64,000 nucleotides of DNA from Vreelandella jeotgali Hwa (GCF_000334215.1 NZ_AMQY01000017.1:1-64000); one strand, 5' to 3'. Positions 10,062-19,775 are shown, counted from the stretch's first letter. Made by a program: numbers and translations. Notes: generated from the sequence alone by a model not told the origin.

Positions 10062-10859
10062 TTACTCACTGAACGAAATGGCCGGGCCGTCACCCGCTGC
10101 CTGATCCATAGAATCCGCGACCTGGCGGGCCATCTGCGCAAAGGTTTGGCTCACGCTGCCATCCGGCTCGGAAACCACCGACGGCCGGCCGGAATCGGCC
10201 AGCTCGCGAATCGACAGACTCAGCGGCAGGCGCCCCAGCACCCGGGTATCGTACTCCTCGGCGATGCTGTCGCCGCCGCCCTCGCCGAACACCGGCGCTT
10301 CGTGGCCGCACTTTTCGCAGTGGTAGAGGCTCATGTTCTCGACCACGCCCAGCACCGGCACGTTGACCTTGCCGAACATCTCGATGCCCTTGCGCGCGTC
10401 CAGCAGCGCGATATCCTGCGGCGTGGTGACGATCACCGCGCCGGAAACCGGCACTTTCTGCGACAGCGTCAGCTGAATGTCGCCGGTGCCCGGCGGCATA
10501 TCGATCAGCAGAAAATCCAGATTATCCCACAGCGTCTGGTTGAGCAGCTGCTGAAAAGCGCCTACGACCATGGGCCCGCGCCATACCATGGGCTCGCGCG
10601 GGTCGGCGAGAAACGCCATGGACATCGCCTGGATGCCGTGGGCTTCGATGGGATAAAACGTGCTGTCACCCTTGGTTTTCGGGCGCTGGTCGGAAGCGCC
10701 GAGCATCTGCGCCTGGCTGGGACCGTAAATATCGGCATCCAGCACGCCCACCCGGTAGCCTTCGGCGGACAGCGCCAGCGCCAGATTGGCGGTCACCGTG
10801 GATTTGCCTACGCCTCCCTTGCCCGAGGCAACGGCAATAATATGCTTGACCCCTTCCAT
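10062..10859 (-). CDS. apbC: Iron-sulfur carrier ATPase Mrp/ApbC
   Basis: P-loop ATPase that carries and delivers Fe-S clusters. It has the deviant Walker A GKGGVGKST (about residues 13-21), the MMxMAFLxDPxxPMVWRGPMV region, and a CEKC motif that ligates the bridging cluster at the dimer interface. At 265 aa it lacks the N-terminal DUF59/MIP18 domain found in E. coli Mrp (about 370 aa); many bacteria have this short form. ATG 10859 was preferred to the upstream codon at 10868. Confidence 0.9.
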   Translation of the reverse strand: MEGVKHIIAVASGKGGVGKSTVTANLALALSAEGYRVGVLDADIYGPSQAQMLGASDQRPKTKGDSTFYPIEAHGIQAMSMAFLADPREPMVWRGPMVVGAFQQLLNQTLWDNLDFLLIDMPPGTGDIQLTLSQKVPVSGAVIVTTPQDIALLDARKGIEMFGKVNVPVLGVVENMSLYHCEKCGHEAPVFGEGGGDSIAEEYDTRVLGRLPLSLSIRELADSGRPSVVSEPDGSVSQTFAQMARQVADSMDQAAGDGPAISFSE

Positions 10860-10934
10860 TCTGCGCACCTCTTATCAGTACCGATTAATGATCGCCGCCG
10901 ATGATACCCCTAAGCCGTGCGGGTATAAACCGCG

Positions 10935-11777
10935 TCAGCGACGGGCCATTTTGTCGAGCATGGCGTTCACGGCTTCCAGGTGCTCGGGTTCGTTATGGCA
11001 CATGCCCTGAAACACCGCGCAAAGATCGAGAAACGGCTTCAGCTCCATGGAGCCGGCCTGCTTCATCAGGCGCTTGGTCAGCCGGGTCGCTTTGGGCGGC
11101 TGGGCGGCAATGCGCCGAGCATGGGTCATGGCGGCGTCCATCAGCGCCTCGGGGTCGGCCACTTCGAGCACAATACCGTATTCACGGGCTTCGTCGGCAT
11201 CGATCACCCGGCCGGAAAGCGTCAGCTCGAAGGCACGCTGATAGCCGATCTGTCGCTGCATCAGCCAGGCGCCGCCATCACCGGGAATGATCCCCAGGTT
11301 CAGGAAAGTCTCGCCGAATTTGGCCCGGGACGAGGCGATACGCATATCGGCCATGTTGGCCAGATCGAATCCGGCGCCGATAGCCGCCCCGTTGACCGCG
11401 GCAATGACCGGCACTTCCACCGCTTCCAGCGCCAGCGGCATGCGCTGAATGCCCTGCCGATAGCGGTCGGCCACTTCGGCCACATCGCCGGCAAAGTCAC
11501 CGCTGCGTTCGGCCATGTCCTTGACGTTGCCCCCGGCGGAAAACGTCGATCCGGCGCCGGTGATCACCAGCACCGAGACGGCCTCGCAGCGGTTGATCCA
11601 CTCGGTCACGGCAATGATGTCATCCACCAGCGCGGTGCCGGTGAGGGCGTTGCGCACATCGTGGCGGTCGAGCGTCAGCGTGGCAATGCGCTCTTTCAGC
11701 ATCAGCGTCGCATCGGTGAGCGAAGGTAACGGTATATTATCCGGATTATGGCAGGCGTTGGCGTGAGTATCGGTCAT
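10935..11777 (-). CDS. Crotonase-family protein (atypical active site)
   Basis: A 280-aa enoyl-CoA hydratase/isomerase-fold protein with the oxyanion-hole segments GSTFSAGGNVKDM and NGAAIGAGFDLANMAD. Aligned by eye with rat mitochondrial hydratase, the first catalytic Glu is Asp (GAGFD) and the second is Phe (FGETFLNLG). It is therefore unlikely to be a standard hydratase and may be an isomerase, lyase or thioesterase. The start overlaps the acyl-CoA ligase stop by 4 bases, so the two are made together and probably act on the same acyl-CoA. Confidence 0.85.
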   Translation of the reverse strand: MTDTHANACHNPDNIPLPSLTDATLMLKERIATLTLDRHDVRNALTGTALVDDIIAVTEWINRCEAVSVLVITGAGSTFSAGGNVKDMAERSGDFAGDVAEVADRYRQGIQRMPLALEAVEVPVIAAVNGAAIGAGFDLANMADMRIASSRAKFGETFLNLGIIPGDGGAWLMQRQIGYQRAFELTLSGRVIDADEAREYGIVLEVADPEALMDAAMTHARRIAAQPPKATRLTKRLMKQAGSMELKPFLDLCAVFQGMCHNEPEHLEAVNAMLDKMARR

Positions 11778-14032
11778 GCTTCAGGCTCCGAGTCGCTGTG
11801 CAAAGAGTCGTTATCAAAAGAGTCAGTATCCAAAGAGTCGCGGTGCAAAAGAATACGGGCATCTACCACGGCATAGCCGTCGGGGTAGGCAATCACGGGG
11901 TTCAGATCCAGCTCGGCGATGTCCGGATAGGCCTCCATCAACGTCGATACCTCCAGCAGCAATGATACCAGCGCTTCCTTATCCACGCCGGCCGCGCCGC
12001 GTACGCCGTCCAGCACTTTGGCCGCCTTGAGCTGCTCGATCATGGTGACGGCATCGTGACGGCTCAACGGCACGGCACGAAACGCCACGTCTTCCAGCAC
12101 CTCAACCAGAACGCCCCCGAGGCCGAACATGATCACCGGCCCAAAGGTCGGATCGCGCATCAGGCCGATAATCACTTCGACGCCTTTGGGGGCCATGGGC
12201 GTTACCAGCACGCCGTCGATGCGGGCGTTAGAGTCGTAGCGACGCGCCGAGCGCATGATATCGTCATACGCCGCGCTCATGGCCGCCTCACCGACCACAT
12301 CAAGCGCTACCCCGCCGGCATCGGACTTGTGCAGAATATCGGGGCTGACCACTTTCATCGCCACAGGCGTGTCGGCAAGGTCACCAGCGGCCTCGCTCAG
12401 TGCCTCGGCAGAGCTGACAACGCGCTCCGTCAATACGCCGATGCCGCGCTCCGCCAGCAGCGCCTTGGCCTCGGGTTCGAGCAGATCGCGCCCCTGCTGC
12501 CGGGCATGGCGAATCAGCGCCTGCCCCTCGGCGCCGGGTGCGGCCGGCTGTGTTCTGTTTTCAAAACGGTCTTTACCAGGCGTCGCCTGATCGTCGGCAG
12601 ACGCCGCGTGGGCCAGATAGTCCCCGCGTGCGCTTAGCTCAACCAGCACTTTCACGGCATTTTCGATCGAAGTATGGACTGGCACACCGGTTTCACGCAG
12701 GCGCCTGAGGGCCGGCGGCTTGACCGCTGCGTAGAGGCTGTAGACGACCACCGGCGCTGCCGTGGCGCCGGCGAGTTCGACCATGGCCTCGGCGCCGCGC
12801 ATTTCATCACCGGTCAGCGATTCGGCAAAACGCTGGCTGTAGCCCCCGAACATGCCCACCAGCAGCACGCTGTCAACGCCCGGGTCGTCGGCCACGATCG
12901 CCATGCAGGTAGCCAGCAACGACGGTTCGGCATCGCTGGAGCCGGCAACATCCACCGGGTTGACGGTCGACGCCTGGGGAAACAGCACCTCGGCCAGACG
13001 CTCACGCGTGCTGTCTGCCAGCGTGGCCAACAACAGCCCCGCCTCGGTCAGCCGGTCGGCGGCAATCGTCGCCTGGCCACCGCCGTCGGCGATCACCGCC
13101 ACGCGCTTGCCCGGCGCCTGCTGACGCTGCCCCAGCCCTTCCGCCACGGGCAGAATGTCATCGGAATACTGCACCACGTTGACCCCGGCCTGGCGCAGCA
13201 GGTCCACGGTCATGCCGTAGCTGCCGGCCAGAGCGCCGGTATGCGAGCTGGCCGACTGCTGCCCCTGCACCGTGGAGCCCGATTTGTAGACCACCACCGG
13301 CTTCACCGCGCTGACCTCACGAGCCGTTTGCAAAAACGCCCGGCCATCGCGGAAGCCTTCCACGTACAGCGTAGCCACCCGGGTATGCGGGTCCTCGCCC
13401 AGATAGCGCAGATAGTCGTTGAAGCCCAGATCACTCTGGTTGCCCGGCCCGACGTAGGTGCTGAAGCCCACCTCGCCGTGATGCTCGGCCTCCAGCGCCA
13501 GCGACAGCAGCATGTTGCCCGACTGCGAAACCACGCCGATATCGCCGGCTTTCAGATGATCCAGCGCCAGCAGGTTAAGCCGGTGATGCAGGTTGAAAAT
13601 CCCCGACGTGTTGGGACCGATCAGGCGCACGCCGCCGACCTGGGCACGCTGTAGCATCTCGGCTTCCAGCTGCGCGCCCCGGGGGCCGGTTTCACCAAAA
13701 CCGCTGGCCAGAATGATCGCCCCCTTGACGCCGCGCCGACCGCACTCGTCGAGCAGGCCGGGTACCGTGGCCGCAGGCGTGCAAATCAGCGCCAGCGCCG
13801 GCGCTTGGGGTAGCGCCTCCAGCGTCGGCCAGGCGCTGACGCCGAGTACCGAGTCGGCTTTGGGGTTCACGGGGTAGACGTTGCCGCCATAGCCGCCCTG
13901 CACCAGCCCCAGCATGGCCTTGTAGCCGCGTTTGGTAGGGTCGTTGGAAGCGCCGATAACCGCGACGCTATCGGGGGCCAGCACCGCATGCAGCGGACTT
14001 TGCCGGGGAAGGTGACTCTCTTGGATAGACAT
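11774..14032 (-). CDS. NDP-forming acyl-CoA ligase, fused two-part
   Basis: Acetate-CoA ligase (ADP-forming) family protein of 752 aa, activating a carboxylic acid as its CoA thioester. Domain order is a CoA-binding Rossmann domain (SVAVIGASNDPTKRGYKAM, about 18-36), a succinyl-CoA-ligase flavodoxin-like domain with the phospho-accepting His in SSHTGALAGSYGM (about residues 260-272), then an ATP-grasp domain (from about 500). No GNAT domain is present, so it is not a Pat acetyltransferase. Flanking crotonases suggest a side-chain-shortening pathway such as that for hydroxycinnamates, but the substrate is unknown. The last residues come from a 15-bp repeat. Confidence 0.88.
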   Translation of the reverse strand: MSIQESHLPRQSPLHAVLAPDSVAVIGASNDPTKRGYKAMLGLVQGGYGGNVYPVNPKADSVLGVSAWPTLEALPQAPALALICTPAATVPGLLDECGRRGVKGAIILASGFGETGPRGAQLEAEMLQRAQVGGVRLIGPNTSGIFNLHHRLNLLALDHLKAGDIGVVSQSGNMLLSLALEAEHHGEVGFSTYVGPGNQSDLGFNDYLRYLGEDPHTRVATLYVEGFRDGRAFLQTAREVSAVKPVVVYKSGSTVQGQQSASSHTGALAGSYGMTVDLLRQAGVNVVQYSDDILPVAEGLGQRQQAPGKRVAVIADGGGQATIAADRLTEAGLLLATLADSTRERLAEVLFPQASTVNPVDVAGSSDAEPSLLATCMAIVADDPGVDSVLLVGMFGGYSQRFAESLTGDEMRGAEAMVELAGATAAPVVVYSLYAAVKPPALRRLRETGVPVHTSIENAVKVLVELSARGDYLAHAASADDQATPGKDRFENRTQPAAPGAEGQALIRHARQQGRDLLEPEAKALLAERGIGVLTERVVSSAEALSEAAGDLADTPVAMKVVSPDILHKSDAGGVALDVVGEAAMSAAYDDIMRSARRYDSNARIDGVLVTPMAPKGVEVIIGLMRDPTFGPVIMFGLGGVLVEVLEDVAFRAVPLSRHDAVTMIEQLKAAKVLDGVRGAAGVDKEALVSLLLEVSTLMEAYPDIAELDLNPVIAYPDGYAVVDARILLHRDSLDTDSFDNDSLHSDSEPEA
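11802..11846. repeat. Three 15-bp tandem repeats at the acyl-CoA ligase 3' end
   Basis: AAAGAGTCGTTATCA and two variants lie head to tail in frame at 11802-11816, 11817-11831 and 11832-11846. They encode the Asp/Ser-rich C-terminal tail of the ligase. Confidence 0.8.
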
Positions 14033-14122
14033 GACAAACCTGAACCTGTCGGGGGGAATTAAGCGCTCTCCGAGTTGAGCGATCCCTGGATGGGACGATC
14101 TCGGAGTTTTGCAAACGATCAG

Positions 14123-14152
14123 CTAACGAACGATGAACTAACGAACGATGAA
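14123..14152. repeat. Two 15-bp tandem repeats
   Basis: CTAACGAACGATGAA is present twice without a gap (14123-14137, 14138-14152) in the 216-bp gap between the ligase and the second crotonase. No gene is visible in this gap. Confidence 0.8.
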
Positions 14153-14248
14153 CGGAGCGATCGATAAGCGCAGCGATGCCGGCGTTGAACAAGCGGAGCA
14201 AAACGCAAGGCAGCCGGAAAGCTGCCCAACGTCACGGCAGGGTCGCTG

Positions 14249-15124
14249 CTAGCGGCCCTGGAAGCAGGGCCGGCGTTTTTGCGCAAACGCCACCACGCCC
14301 TCCTGCCAGTCGGCCGTGGTGGAACAGGTAAAGACGGCGTCCAGCTCCTGCTGCAAATGACCGTCGAGATCGTTCGCGGCCCCGGTATTGACCAGCCGCT
14401 TGAGCATCGCCATCGAGACCGGCGCCTGCGCCGCCAGCCGCTCGCCCAGCGCCTGCACCTCGTTCGGCAGCTGCTCCGCAGGGCAGGCTTGCAGCGCCAG
14501 CTGCAGCCGGGCCGCTTCGGCGCCGGTGATTCGCTCGCCGGTATACAGCAGCCGACGTGCCTGGGTGAGCCCCACAATCTGCGGCAGGATTTTTGACACG
14601 CCCCCGCCCACGCTGGTGCCGATACTCGTTTCGGGGAAGCCGATCTGCGCCTCATCGGCCATCAGAATAAAATCGCAGGCCACCGCCATCTCGGCCCCCG
14701 CGCCCAGCGCATAGCCGTTCACCGCAGCAATCACCGGCTTGGGCAGCCGGTACAGCGCCTCGCAGGCGGCGTTGCCGCGCTCCAGATACAGACGCCGCTC
14801 ATAGGTACTCCGCGATGCACCGCCATGCTCCTTCATGTCGGCGCCGACGCAGAAAGCGCGACCTTCGCCGGTCAGCACCAAAGCGCGTACCCGGGTTGTT
14901 GTCCGGGCCAACGCCAGCGCGCTTTGCAGGTCGTCATAAAGCTGTTCGGTCACCGCGTTGAGGCGATGCGGCCGATTCAGGCGAATTTCCAGCACGCCGT
15001 CGGCGGCTGCCAGCCAGCGCAGGGCCAGGGTGTCGTAAACGGGCAGCGCGGCGGCATGCCCGTCGCCACTCTGGCCACGGTCGGGAACTGTGTCGGAAGA
15101 TGCATCGGAGGATGGCGTTGTCAT
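14249..15124 (-). CDS. Enoyl-CoA hydratase/isomerase family protein
   Basis: Crotonase-fold enzyme of 291 aa. Both catalytic glutamates are in place: one in NGYALGAGAEMAVACD and one in GFPETSIGTSVGGG, with oxyanion-hole residues in GRAFCVGADMKEH. It probably hydrates or cleaves an enoyl-CoA. ATG 15124 follows AGGA on the minus strand; an upstream in-frame start at 15187 would add 21 residues unlike the family. It is the first gene of a minus-strand group with the ligase and the atypical crotonase, divergent from the RpiR regulator. Confidence 0.88.
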   Translation of the reverse strand: MTTPSSDASSDTVPDRGQSGDGHAAALPVYDTLALRWLAAADGVLEIRLNRPHRLNAVTEQLYDDLQSALALARTTTRVRALVLTGEGRAFCVGADMKEHGGASRSTYERRLYLERGNAACEALYRLPKPVIAAVNGYALGAGAEMAVACDFILMADEAQIGFPETSIGTSVGGGVSKILPQIVGLTQARRLLYTGERITGAEAARLQLALQACPAEQLPNEVQALGERLAAQAPVSMAMLKRLVNTGAANDLDGHLQQELDAVFTCSTTADWQEGVVAFAQKRRPCFQGR

Positions 15125-15179
15125 GGTGTTCCTGGGCTCGTCGGAGAGTAAACACGAATGTGTCAGCTTATTGACGCTT

Positions 15180-15307
15180 CGATACAATCGTTTCGATATA
15201 AAGCCTATTAGCGCGCCCGCCCCGAGTCAATACAGACGTTACTTTTACGGCATTTTTCAATACAATTGTTCCGCCCGGTAATGCCATATACGCCAAGCTG
15301 TATTGAT
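15180..15307. promoter_or_regulatory. Recurrent ATACA(A) motifs in the divergent promoter region
   Basis: The AT-rich gap between the crotonase and the RpiR gene holds CGATACAATCG (15180-15190), CAATACA (15228-15234), CAATACAATTG (15258-15268) and, inverted, TGTATTGAT (15299-15307). The shared core and the divergent layout suggest operators for the RpiR-family regulator. Confidence 0.4.
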
Positions 15308-15329
15308 AAATCTATAAAGGATAGCGGCC

Positions 15330-16262
15330 ATGCGCCATGACCTGCCCCTCGATGATAGGCCTGCTGATGGCCTGTCTTCCGGTAAACCGTCACCTGATGA
15401 AGAACGCAACGCCATCGCCCGGGATCTGGCCGAGCTGTATCCCGCCCTGAGCCCCCAGCTCAGGAAAGCGGCCGGGTACATTCTCGACCACGGCGATGAG
15501 GTCGCCTTCCAGTCGGTACGCGGCACCGCCGCTGCCGCCGGCGTCACGCCGTCCACGCTGGTCCGCCTGGTCAAAAAGCTGGGATTCGGCAGCCATGAAA
15601 GCTTTCGGCAGGTGTATCAGTCAGCCCTGCAGGTCGGTTCCAGCGAACTATCCGGGCGTGCCAGCCGGCTCAAGCGCCAGGCCACCACGGACTCCGGCCC
15701 GGTTTTTACCGACGTCGGCGATGCCGCCTTTGCCAACATTGGCCACCTGTTCAGCGCGGATAATCAGGCCCGGGTTGAAGCAGCCGCGCGGCAGCTGTTG
15801 GCGGCGCGGCGCATTGCCGTGATCGGCTTTCGCGATACCTTTGCCTGCGCCTATCATTTTGCCTACGTCGGGCGCATTGCCATGCCCGGCATTAGCCTGG
15901 TGCGCGGGCAGGAAGGCGGCCTGCTCACCGAGCTGGACGCCTTCGACGACCAGGATGTCGCTATCGTGTTTGGCTTTACGCCCTACTGCGCCGAAACCCT
16001 GCGCGCCTTGCAGATCATCCGCGCCCACGGGGTCACGCCGATTGTGGTCACCGATACCATGCGCTCGCCGCTGGTGCCGGGCGCCGACCTGGTTTTCACC
16101 CTGGCCAGCGATACGCCGCACTTTTTCCCCTCGATTCTGTCCGCGATTACCCTGATCGAAGCCATCCTGGCGGAGTGCGTCGCGCAGGGGCCGGCGGCGC
16201 TGGTGGATAACGTCACCCGCTTTGAGCAGCGCATGCGAAGCCTGGGCGCCTACGTCGAATGA
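15330..16262 (+). CDS. MurR/RpiR family transcriptional regulator
   Basis: DNA-binding regulator of 310 aa. An N-terminal helix-turn-helix (about residues 40-93, with VTPSTLVRLVKKLGFGSHESF) is followed by a SIS sugar-phosphate-binding domain (about 145-285). It is divergent from the crotonase/ligase genes, the usual position of a local regulator. Some RpiR proteins of this type control acyl-CoA or amino-acid catabolism rather than sugars, which would fit here. Its stop overlaps the next gene by 4 bases. Confidence 0.9.
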   Translation: MRHDLPLDDRPADGLSSGKPSPDEERNAIARDLAELYPALSPQLRKAAGYILDHGDEVAFQSVRGTAAAAGVTPSTLVRLVKKLGFGSHESFRQVYQSALQVGSSELSGRASRLKRQATTDSGPVFTDVGDAAFANIGHLFSADNQARVEAAARQLLAARRIAVIGFRDTFACAYHFAYVGRIAMPGISLVRGQEGGLLTELDAFDDQDVAIVFGFTPYCAETLRALQIIRAHGVTPIVVTDTMRSPLVPGADLVFTLASDTPHFFPSILSAITLIEAILAECVAQGPAALVDNVTRFEQRMRSLGAYVE

Positions 16263-17062
16263 GCGCCCGAACGCACCCTGCCATCGCTCTGCCAACGCTG
16301 ATCGGGCATCGCGGCTATAGCGCTCGGGCGCCGGAAAACACCTTGGCCGCCGTGCGCGAAGCCCACCGCGCCGGCATTCAATGGGTGGAAATCGACGTCC
16401 AGCTGCTGGGCGACGGCACGCCGGTCATCTGGCATGACCGTGACGTCAGCCGCTGCAGCAACGGCACCGCCCGACTTGCACGTCTCGATTGGGAAAGCGC
16501 CGCCCAACTGGATGCCGGCGCCTGGTTTGGCAAAAAGCTTGAAGAAAGGTTTGGCGATGAGTCCGGCGACAGATTTAATGAAAGATTTCGTGGCGAGCGC
16601 ATGGCCACGCTGACCGAGATGCTGGCGCTGCTCAACGCTCTGGAAATGGGCGTCAACCTGGAGCTGAAACTCAACCCGGGCCACGACCCGATGGCTCTGG
16701 CGCGCCGGGTCATCCCCGAAACGCTGGCCACCCTGCCTGCCGAGCAGCGGGTGATATCGTCGTTCAGCCGGCCGGCTCTCGACGTCGCGCGCGAGATGGC
16801 ACCGCCGGCGGAACTGGCGCTGGGCGCGCTGTTCAAGCGTCTGCCGCGTCGCTGGCAACGCCACTGCGCTGAACTCCAGGCGTTCAGCGTGCATCTGGAC
16901 TGGCGCTACATCACCCGCCAGCAACTCACCGCGCTGCGCCTGGCGGGCTACGAAGTCGTCGGCTATACCGCCAATCACCCGGCGGCGTTTGCCCCGCTAT
17001 GGCAGTGGGGAATAAGCAGCGTAATCAGCGATGACCCCGTCGCTTTCATGGCCTCAGCTTGA
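16259..17062 (+). CDS. Glycerophosphodiester phosphodiesterase (cytosolic)
   Basis: Hydrolyses glycerophosphodiesters to glycerol-3-phosphate and an alcohol. The 267-aa protein carries the GDPD motifs [13 protein letters not shown] (catalytic His and ENT, about residues 15-27), [10 protein letters not shown] (metal site) and WHD, with no signal peptide, as in UgpQ. Residues about 100-120 are a Glu/Asp/Arg-rich insertion of low complexity. It overlaps the RpiR gene (ATGA), so it may share its promoter. Confidence 0.92.
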   Translation: MSARTHPAIALPTLIGHRGYSARAPENTLAAVREAHRAGIQWVEIDVQLLGDGTPVIWHDRDVSRCSNGTARLARLDWESAAQLDAGAWFGKKLEERFGDESGDRFNERFRGERMATLTEMLALLNALEMGVNLELKLNPGHDPMALARRVIPETLATLPAEQRVISSFSRPALDVAREMAPPAELALGALFKRLPRRWQRHCAELQAFSVHLDWRYITRQQLTALRLAGYEVVGYTANHPAAFAPLWQWGISSVISDDPVAFMASA

Positions 17063-17204
17063 TGCTGCCATGATCGCGGCGGTTTTTTTGCCGCTTTTTA
17101 CGCTTCACCGTACAATGTCGGCATTTCACGCTGCCCTCACCTGCCGGCAGTGCCTGATTCAGGCGTTCTGTTCACCGTTGCCAGCCAAAGGAATTGACCT
17201 CCCC

Positions 17205-18923
17205 ATGCGCGCCAGCCAGCTATTGATTGCTACCCTGAAACAAACCCCCGCCGATGCCGAGGTCATCAGCCACCAGCTGATGCTGCGCTCGGGCATGGTT
17301 CGCCGGCTCACCTCGGGCCTGTATACCTGGCTGCCGCTGGGGCTGAAAACCCTGCGCAAGGTGGAAAACGTGGTACGCGAGGAAATGGATCGCGCCGGCG
17401 CTCAGGAAGTGCTGATGCCAGCGGTTCAACCTGCCGAGCTGTGGCAGGAGTCCGGCCGATGGGACGAATACGGCCCCGAGCTGCTGCGGCTCAAGGACCG
17501 TCATGAGCGCGACTATTGCGTTGGCCCCACCCACGAGGAAGTGATTACCGATCTGATCCGCAAGGAAATCGCCAGCTACAAACAGCTGCCGATGAACTTC
17601 TACCAGATTCAGACCAAGTTCCGCGACGAGATTCGCCCGCGCTTTGGCGTGATGCGCGCCCGGGAATTCGTGATGAAGGACGCCTACTCCTTCCACCTCG
17701 ACGAGGCCTCGCTCAAGGCCAGCTACCAGGGCATGTACGATGCCTACACCCGCATCTTTACCCGGCTGGGGCTCGACTTCCGGCCGGTGATTGCCGACAA
17801 CGGCTCCATCGGCGGCACCGGCTCCCACGAGTTTCATGTGCTGGCGGATTCCGGCGAAGACGATATCGTTTTCTCCACCCAATCCGACTACGCCGCCAAC
17901 ATGGAAAAGGCCGAAGCGCTGGCCGCGCCCAAAGGCAGCGACGCCAACCGCGACGCACCGGCCGAGGAACTGCGCCGGGTGGATACCCCGGACGCCACCA
18001 CCATCGCGCAGCTGGTCGAGCAGTTTGAGCTACCCGTGGAAAAGACCGTGAAAACCCTCATGGTAGAGGGCTCTGAAGGCGGCCTGGTGGCGCTGATCAT
18101 TCGCGGCGACCACACGCTCAACGACGTCAAGGCGGAAAATCTGCCTGGCGTCGCCGCTCCCCTGGTCATGGCCAGCGAAGAAGCCATCCGCGCGGCGGTA
18201 GGCGCCGGCCCCGGCTCGCTGGGGCCGGTAGAGCTCAACATGCCGATCGTTATCGACCGCAGCGTGGCGCTGATGAGCGACTTTGCCGCCGGCGCCAACG
18301 TGGAAGGCAAGCACTATTTCGGTATCAACTGGGAGCGCGACGCCGCCCTGCCCGACGTCGCCGACCTGCGCAACGTGGTGGAAGGTGACCCCTCGCCGGA
18401 CGGCCAGGGCACGCTGGCGATCAAACGCGGCATCGAAGTCGGCCACGTCTTCCAGCTGGGACAAAAATACTCCGAGGCCATGAACGCCACGGTCCTGGGC
18501 GAAAACGGCAAAACCAGCCACCCCTGGATGGGCTGCTACGGCATCGGCGTGACCCGTGTCGTCGCCGCCGCCATCGAGCAGAACCACGACGACGCCGGCA
18601 TTATCTGGCCCGACGCCATCGCCCCCTTCCAGGTCGCGCTGGTGCCGATGAACGCACACAAGTCCCAGCGCGTACGCGAAGAAGCCGAGAACCTGTATCA
18701 GACCCTGCAAGCAGCTGGATTCGACGTGCTGCTGGACGACCGCGATACCCGCCCGGGGGTCAAGTTTGCCGACCTGGAGCTGATGGGCATTCCCCATCGC
18801 GTCGTCATCGGCGACCGCGGGCTGGACAACGGCGAGCTGGAATACAAGGGCCGCCGGGATACCGAGGTAACCATGACACCGGCCGGGGAGATCGTGGATT
18901 TTCTGCGCAACCGCATGGCCTAA
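17205..18923 (+). CDS. proS: Prolyl-tRNA synthetase
   Basis: Class II aminoacyl-tRNA synthetase that charges tRNA-Pro. From the ATG at 17205 the protein is 572 aa, the length of E. coli ProS. Class II motif 2 ([17 protein letters not shown], about residues 140-156), an inserted YbaK-like editing domain (about 225-400) that clears Ala-tRNA-Pro, motif 3 near [13 protein letters not shown], and the C-terminal anticodon-binding domain are visible. AAAGGA lies 12 bases before the ATG. An upstream in-frame start at 17031 inside the GDPD gene was rejected. Confidence 0.96.
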   Translation: MRASQLLIATLKQTPADAEVISHQLMLRSGMVRRLTSGLYTWLPLGLKTLRKVENVVREEMDRAGAQEVLMPAVQPAELWQESGRWDEYGPELLRLKDRHERDYCVGPTHEEVITDLIRKEIASYKQLPMNFYQIQTKFRDEIRPRFGVMRAREFVMKDAYSFHLDEASLKASYQGMYDAYTRIFTRLGLDFRPVIADNGSIGGTGSHEFHVLADSGEDDIVFSTQSDYAANMEKAEALAAPKGSDANRDAPAEELRRVDTPDATTIAQLVEQFELPVEKTVKTLMVEGSEGGLVALIIRGDHTLNDVKAENLPGVAAPLVMASEEAIRAAVGAGPGSLGPVELNMPIVIDRSVALMSDFAAGANVEGKHYFGINWERDAALPDVADLRNVVEGDPSPDGQGTLAIKRGIEVGHVFQLGQKYSEAMNATVLGENGKTSHPWMGCYGIGVTRVVAAAIEQNHDDAGIIWPDAIAPFQVALVPMNAHKSQRVREEAENLYQTLQAAGFDVLLDDRDTRPGVKFADLELMGIPHRVVIGDRGLDNGELEYKGRRDTEVTMTPAGEIVDFLRNRMA

Positions 18924-19128
18924 GACGCGCCGGCGTCTGACAGCAGCCAGGGCAGCAAAACCGCATGGCGCGCTCTTTATTGACCGGGTTATTGCTCCGG
19001 TTGTCGCCCCGGCTATCGTCCTGAGCCTGGCGGCGACTCCCGCGGCGGCCGATAGCCTGGAGCCCACCCTCAACGCCGAGCAGACAACTCCCGGGCAGCT
19101 GAACGAGGCCCGGGCGTTTCAAACGGCC

Positions 19129-19524
19129 ATGGCGCCGCAGCTGGCCAGCTACATGCCGGATGCCGCCGCACGCGAACGCCTGCTGCGGCGCGTCTACCAC
19201 GAAGCACGACTGGCCGGCCTGCCACCGTCGCTGGTGCTGGCGCTGATTGAGGTGGAAAGCCACTTCCAGGCCGATGCGGTCTCGTCGGCCGGCGCGGTCG
19301 GGCTAATGCAGATCATGCCGTTCTGGATCAGCGAGCTGGGGCTGGCCGCCGATAACCTCAAGACACCCGAGCGCAACCTGCGCTACGGCTGCACCGTGCT
19401 CGCGCACTACCTGGAACAGGAAAACGGCGACTTCACCCGAGCGCTGGCGCGCTATCACGGCGATGTCGACGACACTCGATACCCCGAGCGGGTGATGGCG
19501 GCATGGCAGCAGCACTGGCATTAA
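19129..19524 (+). CDS. Lytic transglycosylase, signal region out of frame
   Basis: SLT-domain muramidase of 131 aa from the first in-frame ATG. The catalytic Glu lies in LALIEVESHF, followed by SSAGAVGLMQIMPFW and a C-terminal RYHGD segment. The frame stays open upstream without ATG, GTG or TTG and encodes a signal-peptide-like sequence ending ATPAAADS. An ATG at 18965 starts MARSLLTGLLL in another frame. The simplest reading is a 1-base deletion between the start and the cleavage site, or a sequencing error. Without it the enzyme would not be exported. Confidence 0.8.
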   Translation: MAPQLASYMPDAAARERLLRRVYHEARLAGLPPSLVLALIEVESHFQADAVSSAGAVGLMQIMPFWISELGLAADNLKTPERNLRYGCTVLAHYLEQENGDFTRALARYHGDVDDTRYPERVMAAWQQHWH

Positions 19525-19553
19525 CGCGAGGATTAACGCCGGTGCAGCCCCAA

Positions 19554-19735
19554 TGCCCGGCAGGGTTTCAGGGAAAGTGCCGGGCAGAGTTTCCGGGAAA
19601 GTACCCGGCAGGGTTTCCGGGGAAAGTGCTTGGGAAAGTGCCCGGCAGGGTTTCCGGGGAAAGTGCTTGGGAAAATGCCCGGCAGGCTTCCGTGGAAAGT
19701 GCTTGGGAAAGTGCCCGGCAGGGTTTCCGAGAAAG
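19554..19735. repeat. Minisatellite: six 24-bp cores, three with a 12-13-bp insert
   Basis: Units begin at 19554, 19578, 19602, 19639, 19676 and 19712. The core reads TGCCCGGCAGGGTTTCCGGG plus AAAG; units three to five carry an extra TGCTTGGGAAA-like block, making them 36-37 bp. There are no unique spacers, so it is not CRISPR. It fills the gap between the convergent transglycosylase and acyl-CoA synthetase genes. Confidence 0.9.
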
Positions 19736-19775
19736 TACCGGGCATGACCGGCTACCGGAGCCGGCCGGCGTGACG

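Noticed and set aside
19554-19735. Possible CRISPR array
   Set aside because: Units abut directly with no unique spacers, vary in sequence and length, and no cas genes are nearby.
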